In this document: positions 8,696 to 17,040 of the stretch, in pieces
Layout of the letters: every line of letters starts with the position of its first letter
Position numbering within the stretch: position 1 is the first letter of the stretch
Assembly (NCBI GenBank): GCA_934569045.1
Contig: CAKTJX010000014.1
Span: 1-54,983, forward strand
Direction of reading: 5' to 3'
DNA length: 54,983 nt
DNA from: an uncultured Oscillospiraceae bacterium
GTDB taxonomy: Bacteria; Bacillota; Clostridia; Oscillospirales; Oscillospiraceae
Program-made: the position numbers and the translations under genes
Notes under the pieces: model-generated
Database searches by the model: none
Seen by the model: the letters and a program-made list of their open reading frames with translations, nothing else
Told to the model about the DNA's origin: nothing

Positions 8696-9625
8696 ATGTC
8701 TGTTAAGGAAATCTTTGACGAGCGCAACGCATTCTCTTTCGAGGTGTTCCCTCCCAAGACCGACGTTGGCATGGAGAAGCTGTGCGGTGAGGGCGGCGTG
8801 CTGGAGCAGCTGTACACCCTGAACCCCGACTACATCTCCTGCACCTACGGCGCCGGCGGCACCAACGTGGGCAAGAACCTGGAAGTGCTGGACAAGATCA
8901 AGAAGGACGGCAAGTGCACCCCCGTTACCCACTTCACCTGCATCGGCAACACCAAGGAAGGCATCCGCGATCAGCTGCAGACCTACCTGGATCACGGCAT
9001 CAACCATATGCTGGCCCTGCGCGGCGACCTGCCCTTCGGCTGGACCGGCACCGGCGGAGACCTGCACTACGCCACGGAGCTTGTAAAGTTCGTCCGCAAG
9101 GAGTTTGGTGACAAGTTCACCATCGCTGTCGCCGGCTCTCCCGAGGGCCACATTGCCTGCCGTTCTCTGGAAGCGGACATCGCTTTCCTGAAGCAGAAGC
9201 AGGACAACGGCGCTGACTACATCATGACGCAGCTGTGCTGGGATATGGATCAGTTCCGTTACTGGCTGGACGCCATCCGCGCCGCCGGTATCTGGCTGCC
9301 CGTGGATGTGGGTATCATGCCCATCCTGGACCAGGCCGCGACCATCAACATGGCTCTGTCCCGCAACGGCTGCGTCATGCCCCGCGCCCTGTGTGAGATC
9401 ATCTCCAAGAACTGGATCTTCCCGAACCCCTTCGTCAAGGACCCCTTCGATGCCGACGTAGAGGGCAAGAAGGCCTCCTTCAAGGCTGCCGGTATCGAGT
9501 ATACCATCAACCAGATCGACGAGTACCGCGCCTGCGGCATCAACGGCATCCACCTGTACGCGCTGAACAAGTACGAGGATGTTGCCCTGATCGCCAAGGA
9601 AGCCGGCCTGCTGGACCTGGTGTAA
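8696..9625 (+). CDS. metF: Methylenetetrahydrofolate reductase (MetF type)
   Basis: Reduces 5,10-methylene-THF to 5-methyl-THF, the last step of the methyl branch of the Wood-Ljungdahl pathway and a supplier of methyl groups for methionine. The 309-residue flavin barrel shows the N-terminal FSFEVFPPK motif (residues 13-22), THFTCIGNT, LALRGDLP, AGSPEGH and TQLCWDMD blocks, all typical of MetF. TAGGAGG precedes the ATG. It heads the acs block: cooC follows after 82 bases. The accessory iron-sulfur partner MetV found beside metF in several acetogens is absent here. Reducing partner unknown. Confidence 0.95.
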   Translation: MSVKEIFDERNAFSFEVFPPKTDVGMEKLCGEGGVLEQLYTLNPDYISCTYGAGGTNVGKNLEVLDKIKKDGKCTPVTHFTCIGNTKEGIRDQLQTYLDHGINHMLALRGDLPFGWTGTGGDLHYATELVKFVRKEFGDKFTIAVAGSPEGHIACRSLEADIAFLKQKQDNGADYIMTQLCWDMDQFRYWLDAIRAAGIWLPVDVGIMPILDQAATINMALSRNGCVMPRALCEIISKNWIFPNPFVKDPFDADVEGKKASFKAAGIEYTINQIDEYRACGINGIHLYALNKYEDVALIAKEAGLLDLV

Positions 9626-9646
9626 TTTCCTGACTTCCTAAAGCAT

Positions 9647-9668
9647 CCCGGAGGCTCCGGCCTCCGGG
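9647..9668 (+). other. Hairpin between metF and the cooC-like gene
   Basis: 9-bp GC-rich stem CCCGGAGGC (9647-9655) / GCCTCCGGG (9660-9668) with a 4-base loop and no T run. More likely an mRNA processing or stability element than a terminator. Confidence 0.5.
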
Positions 9669-9707
9669 AAACCGGGAAGATTTCTCCAAGCAAAGGAGCT
9701 TTTCTTT

Positions 9708-10478
9708 ATGGCAACACCCCGTACCATTGCCGTTGCCGGTAAAGGCGGCGTCGGCAAAACCACAACCTGCGGCATGATCATCGACTATCTGTGCCGTCAG
9801 AAAAAGGGCCCCATTCTGGTGGTGGACGCGGACGCCAATTCCAACCTGAACGAGGTTCTGGGTGTGGAGGCTGACGTGACCCTGGGCCAGATCCGGGAAG
9901 AAATGGCCCACGCCGAGCAGACCGGCTCCATTCCCGCCGGTATGACCAAGGCAGACTACGCGGAAATGCAGTTCAACAACGCCCTCATCGAGGAAGATGA
10001 CTTCGATATGCTGGTCATGGGCCGCACCCAGGGCAAGGGCTGCTACTGCTACGTCAACGGCGTTCTCAAAACCCAGGTTGACAAGTACGCCAAAAATTAC
10101 GCTTACGTTGTCATGGACAACGAGGCAGGCCTGGAGCATGTGGCCAGAGGGACCCTTCCCAAGGTGGATACCATGCTTCTGGTTTCCGACTGCTCCCGCC
10201 GGGGCATCCAGGCCGTGGCCCGGATTGCGGAAATGATCGACGAGATGCAGCTGAACCCCGGTCAGATGGGTCTGATCGTGAACCGCGCGCCCGGCGGTGT
10301 CCTGGAAAAGGGCGTTCAGGAGGAAATTGAGCGCCATGGCCTCAAGCTCTTCGGCGTGCTGCCCCAGGACGACGGCGTTTACCGCTGCGACTGCAACGGC
10401 GAACCCTCCGCCAAGCTCCCGGACAATTCTCCCATGAAGGCGGCTGTGGGCCGTCTGATGGAGACGCTGGGACTGTAA
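9708..10478 (+). CDS. CooC/AcsF-type nickel-insertion ATPase
   Basis: A 256-residue MinD/ParA-like P-loop ATPase of the CooC family, which uses ATP hydrolysis to help insert nickel into CO dehydrogenase or acetyl-CoA synthase. It has the deviant Walker A KGGVGKTT (residues 13-20), a VVDADANSNL loop, and the CYCYVNG stretch whose two cysteines match the metal-binding C-x-C of CooC dimers. It lies 63 bases before acsD. Because no CO dehydrogenase gene is in the window and acsB is, AcsB (the AcsF role) is the likely client; this is inference from position. Confidence 0.9.
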   Translation: MATPRTIAVAGKGGVGKTTTCGMIIDYLCRQKKGPILVVDADANSNLNEVLGVEADVTLGQIREEMAHAEQTGSIPAGMTKADYAEMQFNNALIEEDDFDMLVMGRTQGKGCYCYVNGVLKTQVDKYAKNYAYVVMDNEAGLEHVARGTLPKVDTMLLVSDCSRRGIQAVARIAEMIDEMQLNPGQMGLIVNRAPGGVLEKGVQEEIERHGLKLFGVLPQDDGVYRCDCNGEPSAKLPDNSPMKAAVGRLMETLGL

Positions 10479-10541
10479 CTGCGGATACCCGAAGCTTTCG
10501 CTTCTTCTATCATTTATAAATCTTTTAAGGGGGATACATAC

Positions 10542-11483
10542 ATGTCTTTCGAACCTAAGAAGCAGCCCTACAGCGGCAAGATCAATGCCGTAACTCTGGG
10601 CACCGGCGACAAGGCAATTGTCATCGGCGGTCAGAATGTGCTGCCCTTCTACACCTTCGACGCGCCCATTGAGAATGCGCCGAAGATCGGTGTTGAAATC
10701 TCCGACCTGGCCAGTGAGTGGACTGCTCCTGCCCTGAAGGAGTTCTACGCCGGCTGCACCACCATGGCCGACTATGCCAAGAAGGCGGAGACCATGGAAG
10801 GCGCCGATTTCCTGTGCCTGCACTTCGAGTCCGCCGATCCCAACGGTGCCAACCGCTCCGTTGCCGACTGCGTGGCCGATGCCAAGGCCGTGGCCGATGC
10901 CGTGTCCATGCCTATCGTCATCATGGGCTGCAAGAACATCGAAAAGGACGGCGAGCTGTTCAGCAAGATCGCCGAGGCCCTGCAGGGCAAGAACATCCTG
11001 GTTCTGTCCGCCCGCAGCGAGGACTACAAGACCGTTGGCGCTTCTGTTGCCCTGGCTTACGGCCAGAAGGTGGGCGCCGAGACCGCTGACGACATCAACC
11101 TGGCCAAGCAGCTGAACATCATGCTGAAGGGCCTGACCGTTTCTCCCGCGTCCATCGTGATGAACGTTGGTACCGCCGCCGTGGGCTACGGCTACGAGTA
11201 CGTTGCCTCCACCCTGGACCGCGTCCGTCTGGCCGCTCTGGCTCAATCCGACGCAGACCTGCAGATGCCCATTATCGCCCCCGTGTCTCCCGACAGCTGG
11301 GGTGTGAAGGAATCCACCGCTTCCGAAGAAGATGAACCCGCTTGGGGCAATCAGGAAGAGCGTGGCGTTGGCATGGAAGTTGCCACTGCCGCTGCTGACC
11401 TGACCGGCGGCGCCGACGCTGTCATTATGCGTCATCCCGCTGCTATCGCAACCATCAAGAAGTTCATCAACGAGCTTGTATAA
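10542..11483 (+). CDS. acsD: Corrinoid iron-sulfur protein, small subunit (CODH/ACS delta)
   Basis: The 313-residue small subunit of the corrinoid/iron-sulfur protein (CFeSP), which carries the methyl group from methyl-THF to acetyl-CoA synthase. The TIM-barrel fold is marked by VIGGQNVLPFYTFD near the N-terminus, LCLHFESADPN in the middle, and IVMNVGTAAVGYGYEYV followed by PVSPDSWGVKE toward the C-terminus. Length agrees with the family (about 310-320). GGGGG precedes the start. It is followed 20 bases later by its partner, fused to the methyltransferase. Codon use (AAG, GCC, CTG) is that of a highly expressed gene. Confidence 0.95.
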   Translation: MSFEPKKQPYSGKINAVTLGTGDKAIVIGGQNVLPFYTFDAPIENAPKIGVEISDLASEWTAPALKEFYAGCTTMADYAKKAETMEGADFLCLHFESADPNGANRSVADCVADAKAVADAVSMPIVIMGCKNIEKDGELFSKIAEALQGKNILVLSARSEDYKTVGASVALAYGQKVGAETADDINLAKQLNIMLKGLTVSPASIVMNVGTAAVGYGYEYVASTLDRVRLAALAQSDADLQMPIIAPVSPDSWGVKESTASEEDEPAWGNQEERGVGMEVATAAADLTGGADAVIMRHPAAIATIKKFINELV

Positions 11484-11503
11484 GCGGAAGGAGGATATAT
11501 ACC

Positions 11504-13786
11504 ATGGCTTTGAAAGGTCTAGACATTTTTAAGCTGTCTCCCAAGAAGAACTGTAAGGAGTGCGGCAGCCCCACCTGTATGGCATTCTGCATGAAGGTGG
11601 CCCAGGGTGCGATCTCTATTGATAAGTGCCCGTACTTCTCTGACGACGCAAAGGCAATGCTGAACGAGGCCACTGCCCCCGCCATGAAGACCATTACCTT
11701 CGGTAAGGATCACAAGCTGGGCGGCGAGACCGTGCTGTTCCGTCACGAGAAGACCCTGGTCAACAAGAACCTGTACTCCGTGCCCGTTTCCACCGCCATG
11801 AGCGAGGCCGAAGTGGATGCCAAGCTGGCTTCCCTGGCCAAGATCGACTATGAGCGTATCGGCGAGCGGATGTATGTGGAGACCGTTTTCGTCCGCAACG
11901 AGGGCACCGATGCCGCCGCTTACACCAAGCTGGTGGAGAAGGCTGCCGCTACCGGCCGGGACCTGATCCTGGAGTGCTGGGATGTAGCGTGCGCCAAGGC
12001 CGCTCTGGCTGTGTGCAAGGATTCTAAGCCCATCCTGGACGGCGCTACCCCCGCCAACTTCGAGGCGATGAACGAGGTCGCCAAGGAGGCCGGTGTGGTT
12101 CTGGGCGTTTGGGCTGAGAACATCTCCGACCTGTACGACACTGTGAAGAAGCTGGAGGCCGCCGGCAACAAGAACCTGATTCTGGATGTCACCGGCAAGA
12201 ACGCCAAGGAAACCCTGGCCAACGCCGTTATCGTCCGCCGCACCGCCCTGAAGGACGGCGACCGGAGCTTCGGCTATCCCTCCATCGTGAACCTGGCCAA
12301 GCTGTGCAACGGCGATATGCACCTGGAGACTGCCTACGCCGCCATGTTCACCGAGAAGTACGCTTCCATCATTGTTCTGGACAACATGACCTATGCCCAG
12401 GCTCTGCCTCTGTACGGCCTGCGTCAGAACATCTTCACCGATCCTCAGAAGCCCATGAAGGTAGAGTCCAAGATCTATCCTCTCAACGGCGCTGACGAGA
12501 ACAGCCCCTGCGCTCTGACCGTTGACTTCGCCCTGACCTACTTCCTGGTTTCCGGCGAACTGGAGCGCTCCAACCAGCCTGTGAACCTGATCATCACCGA
12601 CGCTTCCGGTATGTCCGTTCTGACTGCCTGGGCTGCCGGTAAGTTCTCCTCCACCTCTGTCAAGAAGACCTTCGCCGATCTGGACATTGAGAACAAGATC
12701 AAGAACCGCACCCTGATCATCCCCGGCAAGGTTGCCGTTATGAAGGGCGAAATCGCCGAGAAGCTGCCCGGCTGGAACGTGGTTGTCGGTCCTACCGAGG
12801 CTGTTCAGCTGCCCAAGTACATGAAGGATAAGGAGTACGAGGCCGCTGCCGCCGCCGCCGCTGCCGAGGCTGCCGCCAAGGCCGCTTCCGCCCCCAAGGA
12901 AGAGGTCAAGGAGCTGTCCTTCGAGGAGCTGCTGGCCACCAAGGTGCCCGCCATTGAGAAGGTGGACATGGGCGTGGAGTACAAGGGCCACAACCCCGAC
13001 TCCCAGACCTTCGTCACCATCGGCGAGCGGATTCACTGCATCTCCCCGGTTATCCGCAAGGCTATGGACGAGCGGGACCCCGCGCCTATCCTGAAGCGTG
13101 CCGCTGAGCAGATCGCTGCCGGCGCTACCTACCTGGACGTCAACATCGGACCTGCCGAAAAGGACGGCCCCGAGCGCATGATGTGGGCTGTCAAGCTGCT
13201 GCAGGAGAACTTCAACAACGTGCCTCTGGCGCTGGATACTGCCAACAAGAAGGCAATCGAGGCCGGTATCAAGGTTTACAACCGTGCCAACGGCAAGCCC
13301 ATCGTCAACTCCGCTGACGCCGGCTCCCGTATCTCCTACATCGATCTGGCCGCTGCCAACGACGCCATCTGCGTGGCCCTGTGCTCTGCCGACGGCATCG
13401 CCAAGGACAATGACGAGCGTATGAAGCACTGCCACAACATGCTGGAGCGCGGCATGAGCCTGGGCATGGAAGCCACCGACCTGTGGTTCGACCCCCTGTT
13501 CCTGGTTGTCAAGGGCATGCAGGACAAGCAGATGGACGTGCTGAACGCCATCAAGCTGTTCGCTGACGAGGGTTTGAAGTCCACCGGCGGTCTGTCCAAC
13601 AACTCCAACGGTGCGCCCAAGAACGTCCGTCCCATCATGGACTCCGCTCTGGTCGCCATGGCTATGATGCAGGGCCTGACCTCCGCTATTGTCAACCCCT
13701 GCGACCTCCGGCTGATGGAAACCATCAAGTCCTGCGATATCTTCAAGAACCACGTTCTGTACTCCGATTCCTACCTGGATCTGTAA
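11504..13786 (+). CDS. AcsC-AcsE fusion: CFeSP large subunit joined to methyl-THF:CFeSP methyltransferase
   Basis: A 760-residue protein combining two Wood-Ljungdahl components that are separate in Moorella. Residues 1 to about 440 are the CFeSP large subunit: the [4Fe-4S] motif has Cys17, Cys20, Cys25 and Cys42, then a TIM barrel and a C-terminal cobalamin-binding part. Residues about 442-475 form an Ala/Lys/Glu-rich linker. Residues about 500-760 are the pterin-binding methyltransferase AcsE: FVTIGERIHCIS, YLDVNIGPAEKDGPE, ALDTANKKAIEAG and TGGLSNNSNG are its signature strands. The reading frame is open across the join with even codon use, so a frameshift artefact is unlikely. Fusion would tether methyl donor and corrinoid acceptor. 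Gap to acsD is 20 bases. Confidence 0.93.
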   Translation: MALKGLDIFKLSPKKNCKECGSPTCMAFCMKVAQGAISIDKCPYFSDDAKAMLNEATAPAMKTITFGKDHKLGGETVLFRHEKTLVNKNLYSVPVSTAMSEAEVDAKLASLAKIDYERIGERMYVETVFVRNEGTDAAAYTKLVEKAAATGRDLILECWDVACAKAALAVCKDSKPILDGATPANFEAMNEVAKEAGVVLGVWAENISDLYDTVKKLEAAGNKNLILDVTGKNAKETLANAVIVRRTALKDGDRSFGYPSIVNLAKLCNGDMHLETAYAAMFTEKYASIIVLDNMTYAQALPLYGLRQNIFTDPQKPMKVESKIYPLNGADENSPCALTVDFALTYFLVSGELERSNQPVNLIITDASGMSVLTAWAAGKFSSTSVKKTFADLDIENKIKNRTLIIPGKVAVMKGEIAEKLPGWNVVVGPTEAVQLPKYMKDKEYEAAAAAAAAEAAAKAASAPKEEVKELSFEELLATKVPAIEKVDMGVEYKGHNPDSQTFVTIGERIHCISPVIRKAMDERDPAPILKRAAEQIAAGATYLDVNIGPAEKDGPERMMWAVKLLQENFNNVPLALDTANKKAIEAGIKVYNRANGKPIVNSADAGSRISYIDLAAANDAICVALCSADGIAKDNDERMKHCHNMLERGMSLGMEATDLWFDPLFLVVKGMQDKQMDVLNAIKLFADEGLKSTGGLSNNSNGAPKNVRPIMDSALVAMAMMQGLTSAIVNPCDLRLMETIKSCDIFKNHVLYSDSYLDL

Positions 13787-13809
13787 GCGCGGCGTGAATT
13801 AACTTTCCC

Positions 13810-13871
13810 GGCGGGGGAGGGCTCTCCCTCCCCCGCCTTCGCTATTTCCGGATTCGCCAGAAATAGCGAAG
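13810..13871 (+). terminator. Two hairpins after the acsC-acsE gene
   Basis: First stem GGCGGGGGAGGG (13810-13821) / CCCTCCCCCGCC (13826-13837), perfect 12 bp. Second stem CTTCGCTATTTC (13837-13848) / GAAATAGCGAAG (13860-13871). Neither is followed by a clear T run, so partial read-through into acsB is possible. Confidence 0.6.
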
Positions 13872-13889
13872 GCAATTGATCATTGATAA

Positions 13890-13990
13890 GGCGAATCAAG
13901 CGTAGCCGCCCCTACAAGACTCAAAAGTTTTAAATTTGTCCCTAAGGAACTCCACAATTGTCAACTGTCAATTGTCAACTGTCAATTCGT
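13890..13990. repeat. Degenerate remnant of repeat family A
   Basis: GCGAATCAAG is joined directly to GTAGCCGCCCCTAC and CTCAAAAGTTTTAAA, so most of the 100-bp core is missing. It is followed by a duplicated CAATTGTCAACTGT tail also seen near 3775-3796 and, inverted, near 19625-19645. Confidence 0.7.
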
Positions 13991-14040
13991 CCCCCCAAGC
14001 TCCCGGTGCGGACAGCAGAACTTCTTTCTGCTGCGCGCAC

Positions 14041-14061
14041 TGTGATTTTGGAAAAATCACA
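14041..14061 (+). other. Hairpin just upstream of acsB
   Basis: TGTGATTTT (14041-14049) / AAAATCACA (14053-14061), just before the AGGAGGG ribosome site. A second small hairpin, CAGCAGAA / TTTCTGCTG, lies about 15 bases earlier. These may protect a processed 5' end of the acsB mRNA; no promoter is clear in this gap. Confidence 0.45.
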
Positions 14062-14084
14062 GATGAATTAGGAGGGAATTTAAC

Positions 14085-16211
14085 ATGAGTGTATTAACCG
14101 ATCTGATCTACGGTGGTTCCAACGCAGTTGCCGGTCTGACCGAGAATGCCGTGAACAACGCCATCGCCAAGTACGGTGCAGAGAAAGAGATCGCTTTCCC
14201 CGACACTGCTTATTTCTTCCCCACCATTTATGCCGCTACCGGCGTAAAGGTGAAGACGCTGGGCGACCTGCCCGCCTGTGTCGGCGTGCTGAAGAGCCTG
14301 ATCACGAACCAGGAGGACCTGGGCCAGGCGCTGAACGCGGGCCTTGCCACCGCCGTGGGCGCGGAGATCATCGAAGGCCTGAAGTACGTAGACGGCACCA
14401 ATCCTTACGAAAATGATTCCGGCATCGGCTTCGTGCCCGATCCCATTATCCGTTCCCTGGGCGTGCCCCTGGTTACCGGCGATATCCCCGGTGTCGCTGT
14501 CGTGCTGGGCAAGGCGGAAAACGCCGCCGATGTTGTAAAGGTTGTCAAGGACTACCAGTCCAAAGGCATCATGACCTTCCTGGTGGGCGACTGCATCGAG
14601 CAGTGCGCCGCGGGCGGCGTGAAGATGGGCCTGGAGCTCCGTGTCATCCCTCTGGGCCACGATGTAACCGCCGTCATCCATGTAGTCACCGTGGCCATCC
14701 GCGCCGCTCTGATCTTCGGCAACGTGCAGCCCGGTAATCTGCCGGAGCTGCTGAAATACACCAAGGAGCGTGTGCCCGCTTTCGTGAACACCTTCGGTGC
14801 CATCGACTCCGTGGTGGTCTCCGCCGGTGCCGGCGCCATCGCTCTGGGCTTCCCCGTGGTTGTGGACGTGGACCTGGGCGAGAACCAGGTGCCCGGCGCT
14901 CTGGAATCCGTCACCGATCACGAGGAGACCGTGAAGAAGTCTCTGGAACTGCGGGGTATCAAGATCAAGGTTAAGGAGCTGCCCATCCCCGTGGCCTTTG
15001 CCGCCGCCTTTGAGGGCGAGATCATCCGCAAGGCCGATATGCACAACGAGATGTGGTCCTCCAAGAACCCCACCGCCGAGCTGGTGGTTATGCGGAACCT
15101 GGACGAGATTGAAGACCACAAGATCAATATTATCGGCAAGGATCTGGACGAGGAGAAGGATCTGGCCCTGGTTACCTTCGTGGAGGTTGCCGGTAAGAAG
15201 ATGCAGCCGGACTTTGAGTCCGTTATCGAGCGGAAGTTCCACGCCTGGTACAACTACATGGAGGGCGTCATGCATACCGGCCAGCGGAATCAGGTCCGTG
15301 TCCGTGTGAGCAATGCCGCCTATGACGCGGGCCTGCGGCTGAAGGACTTCGCCGAGGTGCTGTACGTCATGATCATGGACGAGTTCGACGCCGTTGTGGA
15401 CAAGTGCCAGGTCACCTTGATCACCGATGCCGCCCAGGCGGAGAAGTTCCGTGACGAGGTGGCTATGCCCCGCTACAACCAGAGAGACGACCGTCTGGCT
15501 TCCATGACCGATGAGGCTGTGGACCGTTACTATACCTGCATCCTGTGCCAGTCCTTCGCCCCCGCCCACTGCTGCGTGGTCACCCCCGAGCGTCTGGGCC
15601 TGTGCGGCGCTGTGTCCTGGCTGGATGCCAAGGCAACCAACGAGCTGAACCCCAACGGCCCCTGCCAGCCCATCTTCAAGGAGGGCTGCACGGACGAGCG
15701 CACCGGCCGCTATGACTCCGTCAACAAGGCCATTGCCGAAGCCACCCACGGCGCGGTAGAGAACGTCACCCTGTACTCCCTGCTGGAGGACCCCATGACC
15801 TCCTGCGGCTGCTTCGAGTGCATCTGCGGCATTGAGCCCCTGTCCAACGGCGTGATCATCGTTAACCGGGAATACAGCGGTATGACCCCTGCCGGTATGA
15901 CCTTCGGTGAGCTGGCCTCCTGCACCGGCGGCGGCGTTCAGACCCCCGGCTACATGGGCCATGGCCGTCACTTCATCTCCTCCAAGAAGTTCTGCTACGC
16001 CGAGGGCGGCATCGAGCGGATTGTCTGGATGCCCAAGGAGCTGAAGGACGACGTTGCCGAGAAACTCAACAAGACTGCCCAGGAGCTCTACGGCATCGAC
16101 AACTTCACCGACATGATCGCCGATGAGACCGTCACCACCGACTGCGAGGAGCTGCTGAACTGGCTGACCGAGAAGGGCCACCCGGTGCTGGGCCTGGAGC
16201 CGCTGATGTAA
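14085..16211 (+). CDS. acsB: Acetyl-CoA synthase (CODH/ACS subunit beta)
   Basis: Joins CO, the CFeSP-bound methyl group and CoA into acetyl-CoA at the Ni-Ni-[4Fe-4S] A-cluster. The 708-residue protein aligns along its length with the Moorella enzyme (729) but lacks roughly the first 20 residues. The cluster ligands are all present: Cys485, Cys488, Cys497 and Cys507 (YTCILCQSFAPAHCC and RLGLC) for the [4Fe-4S], and Cys574-Gly-Cys576 for the distal nickel. AGGAGGG precedes the ATG. The 298-base gap to acsC-acsE carries hairpins and a repeat remnant. The CO-generating subunit AcsA/CooS is not in the window. Confidence 0.97.
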   Translation: MSVLTDLIYGGSNAVAGLTENAVNNAIAKYGAEKEIAFPDTAYFFPTIYAATGVKVKTLGDLPACVGVLKSLITNQEDLGQALNAGLATAVGAEIIEGLKYVDGTNPYENDSGIGFVPDPIIRSLGVPLVTGDIPGVAVVLGKAENAADVVKVVKDYQSKGIMTFLVGDCIEQCAAGGVKMGLELRVIPLGHDVTAVIHVVTVAIRAALIFGNVQPGNLPELLKYTKERVPAFVNTFGAIDSVVVSAGAGAIALGFPVVVDVDLGENQVPGALESVTDHEETVKKSLELRGIKIKVKELPIPVAFAAAFEGEIIRKADMHNEMWSSKNPTAELVVMRNLDEIEDHKINIIGKDLDEEKDLALVTFVEVAGKKMQPDFESVIERKFHAWYNYMEGVMHTGQRNQVRVRVSNAAYDAGLRLKDFAEVLYVMIMDEFDAVVDKCQVTLITDAAQAEKFRDEVAMPRYNQRDDRLASMTDEAVDRYYTCILCQSFAPAHCCVVTPERLGLCGAVSWLDAKATNELNPNGPCQPIFKEGCTDERTGRYDSVNKAIAEATHGAVENVTLYSLLEDPMTSCGCFECICGIEPLSNGVIIVNREYSGMTPAGMTFGELASCTGGGVQTPGYMGHGRHFISSKKFCYAEGGIERIVWMPKELKDDVAEKLNKTAQELYGIDNFTDMIADETVTTDCEELLNWLTEKGHPVLGLEPLM

Positions 16212-16270
16212 AACCCTGTGGGGCGGAGCTGTCTCAAACCAATAAAGTATCCAAGTCATTTCGTGAATGG

Positions 16271-16350
16271 CCAAACGTCCTTTTCGTCATAGGAAAGGAC
16301 GTTTGGCTGGATTTCCCCGGAGCTGCCGCAAATGCGGCAGCTCCTTTTTT
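16271..16350 (+). terminator. Tandem hairpins ending the acs operon
   Basis: First stem CCAAACGTCCTTT (16271-16283) / AAAGGACGTTTGG (16294-16306). The second is a strong intrinsic terminator: GGAGCTGCCGC (16319-16329) / GCGGCAGCTCC (16334-16344) plus six Ts. Confidence 0.9.
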
Positions 16351-16387
16351 CTGCCCTGACGCCCTTGTCCGCATTTCGGCTGATTTT

Positions 16388-16455
16388 GGTAGAACGTATA
16401 ACCCCGAAGGAGCGCCCCTGCCTTCCCCTTGGGGGCTCCCGTCCGAAAGATACAA
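16388..16455. repeat. Decayed copy of repeat family B
   Basis: GGTAGAACGTATAACCCCGA at the left matches the family B arm; CCTTCCCCTTGGGGG is the typical centre. The right arm is mostly lost (it reads GGGGGCTCCCGTCCGAAAG). Confidence 0.6.
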
Positions 16456-16465
16456 AGCATATTTT

Positions 16466-16879
16466 TTGCATTACCAGATTTGCACCATATTATATAACAA
16501 TTATTGCTTTTTCAGAAATTTATTTGTGGGCTATCTGGGGGCCATTGTCTACAATCTGCGCCGGGAGAACAAGGCGGAACGCTTTCCGCTTCCCTGGCTG
16601 CTGGCCATTGGCGTTCTGGTTCAGTTCGGCTGGGAGGCCGGGCTGCTCCTGGGCGGCATCCGCAGTGCGGGCTTCTCGGCGGAGGCCCGTCTGCTGCCCC
16701 TGATCGTAAACTCCCTGCTGGAGACCAATCTGGGAATGCCCTATATTTACGCCATTTACATCGCCTACTCCCGCCGCTTCACCGAGCGGCTCCGCCCCCG
16801 CGAAAAAGTACTCTCCTTCCGCGCGCGGGTCGCGGAGAATAACGGGCAATTGAATCCATTGAAATTATCACGCATGTAA
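16466..16879 (+). pseudogene. Possible 3' remnant of a membrane-protein gene
   Basis: An open frame of up to 137 codons. From about 16526 it is GC-rich and coding-like, with two hydrophobic segments (LLAIGVLVQFGWEAGLLLG and LGMPYIYAIYIAY) and a basic tail. Before that the sequence is AT-rich and looks non-coding, and no ribosome site supports the ATG at 16466. This suggests a gene that lost its 5' part, possibly when the repeat at 16388 arrived. A small expressed protein cannot be excluded, since promoter-like sequence (TTGCAT, TATATA) lies near 16463-16494. The family is not recognised. Bases 16880-16980 show nothing further. Confidence 0.4.
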
Positions 16880-16980
16880 GCGGTGCGCCCCACATCGCAG
16901 GCATGCCACAGACAAACTGCGGCATGCCTATTTTCATATGGCCGAAGGTCTGCTTTCCGATATAAGCGTACCGATTTCAC

Positions 16981-17009
16981 TGGACAATCGCCGGTACATA
17001 TGGTATACT
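16981..17009 (+). promoter_or_regulatory. Promoter for the ASKHA activator gene
   Basis: TGGACA (16981-16986), 17-bp spacer, TATACT (17004-17009), 32 bases before the ATG. Confidence 0.7.
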
Positions 17010-17040
17010 AAAATAAAAACGAAGAAAGAGGGCCAACTGT

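Noticed and set aside
11519..13753. Very long open frame on the minus strand opposite acsC-acsE (similar ones lie opposite acsB at 14094-16274 and opposite acsV at about 17008-19587)
   Set aside because: The translation is Gly/Val/Leu/His-rich without domains and is the mirror of a codon-biased gene. The plus-strand frames hold clear catalytic motifs and ribosome sites.
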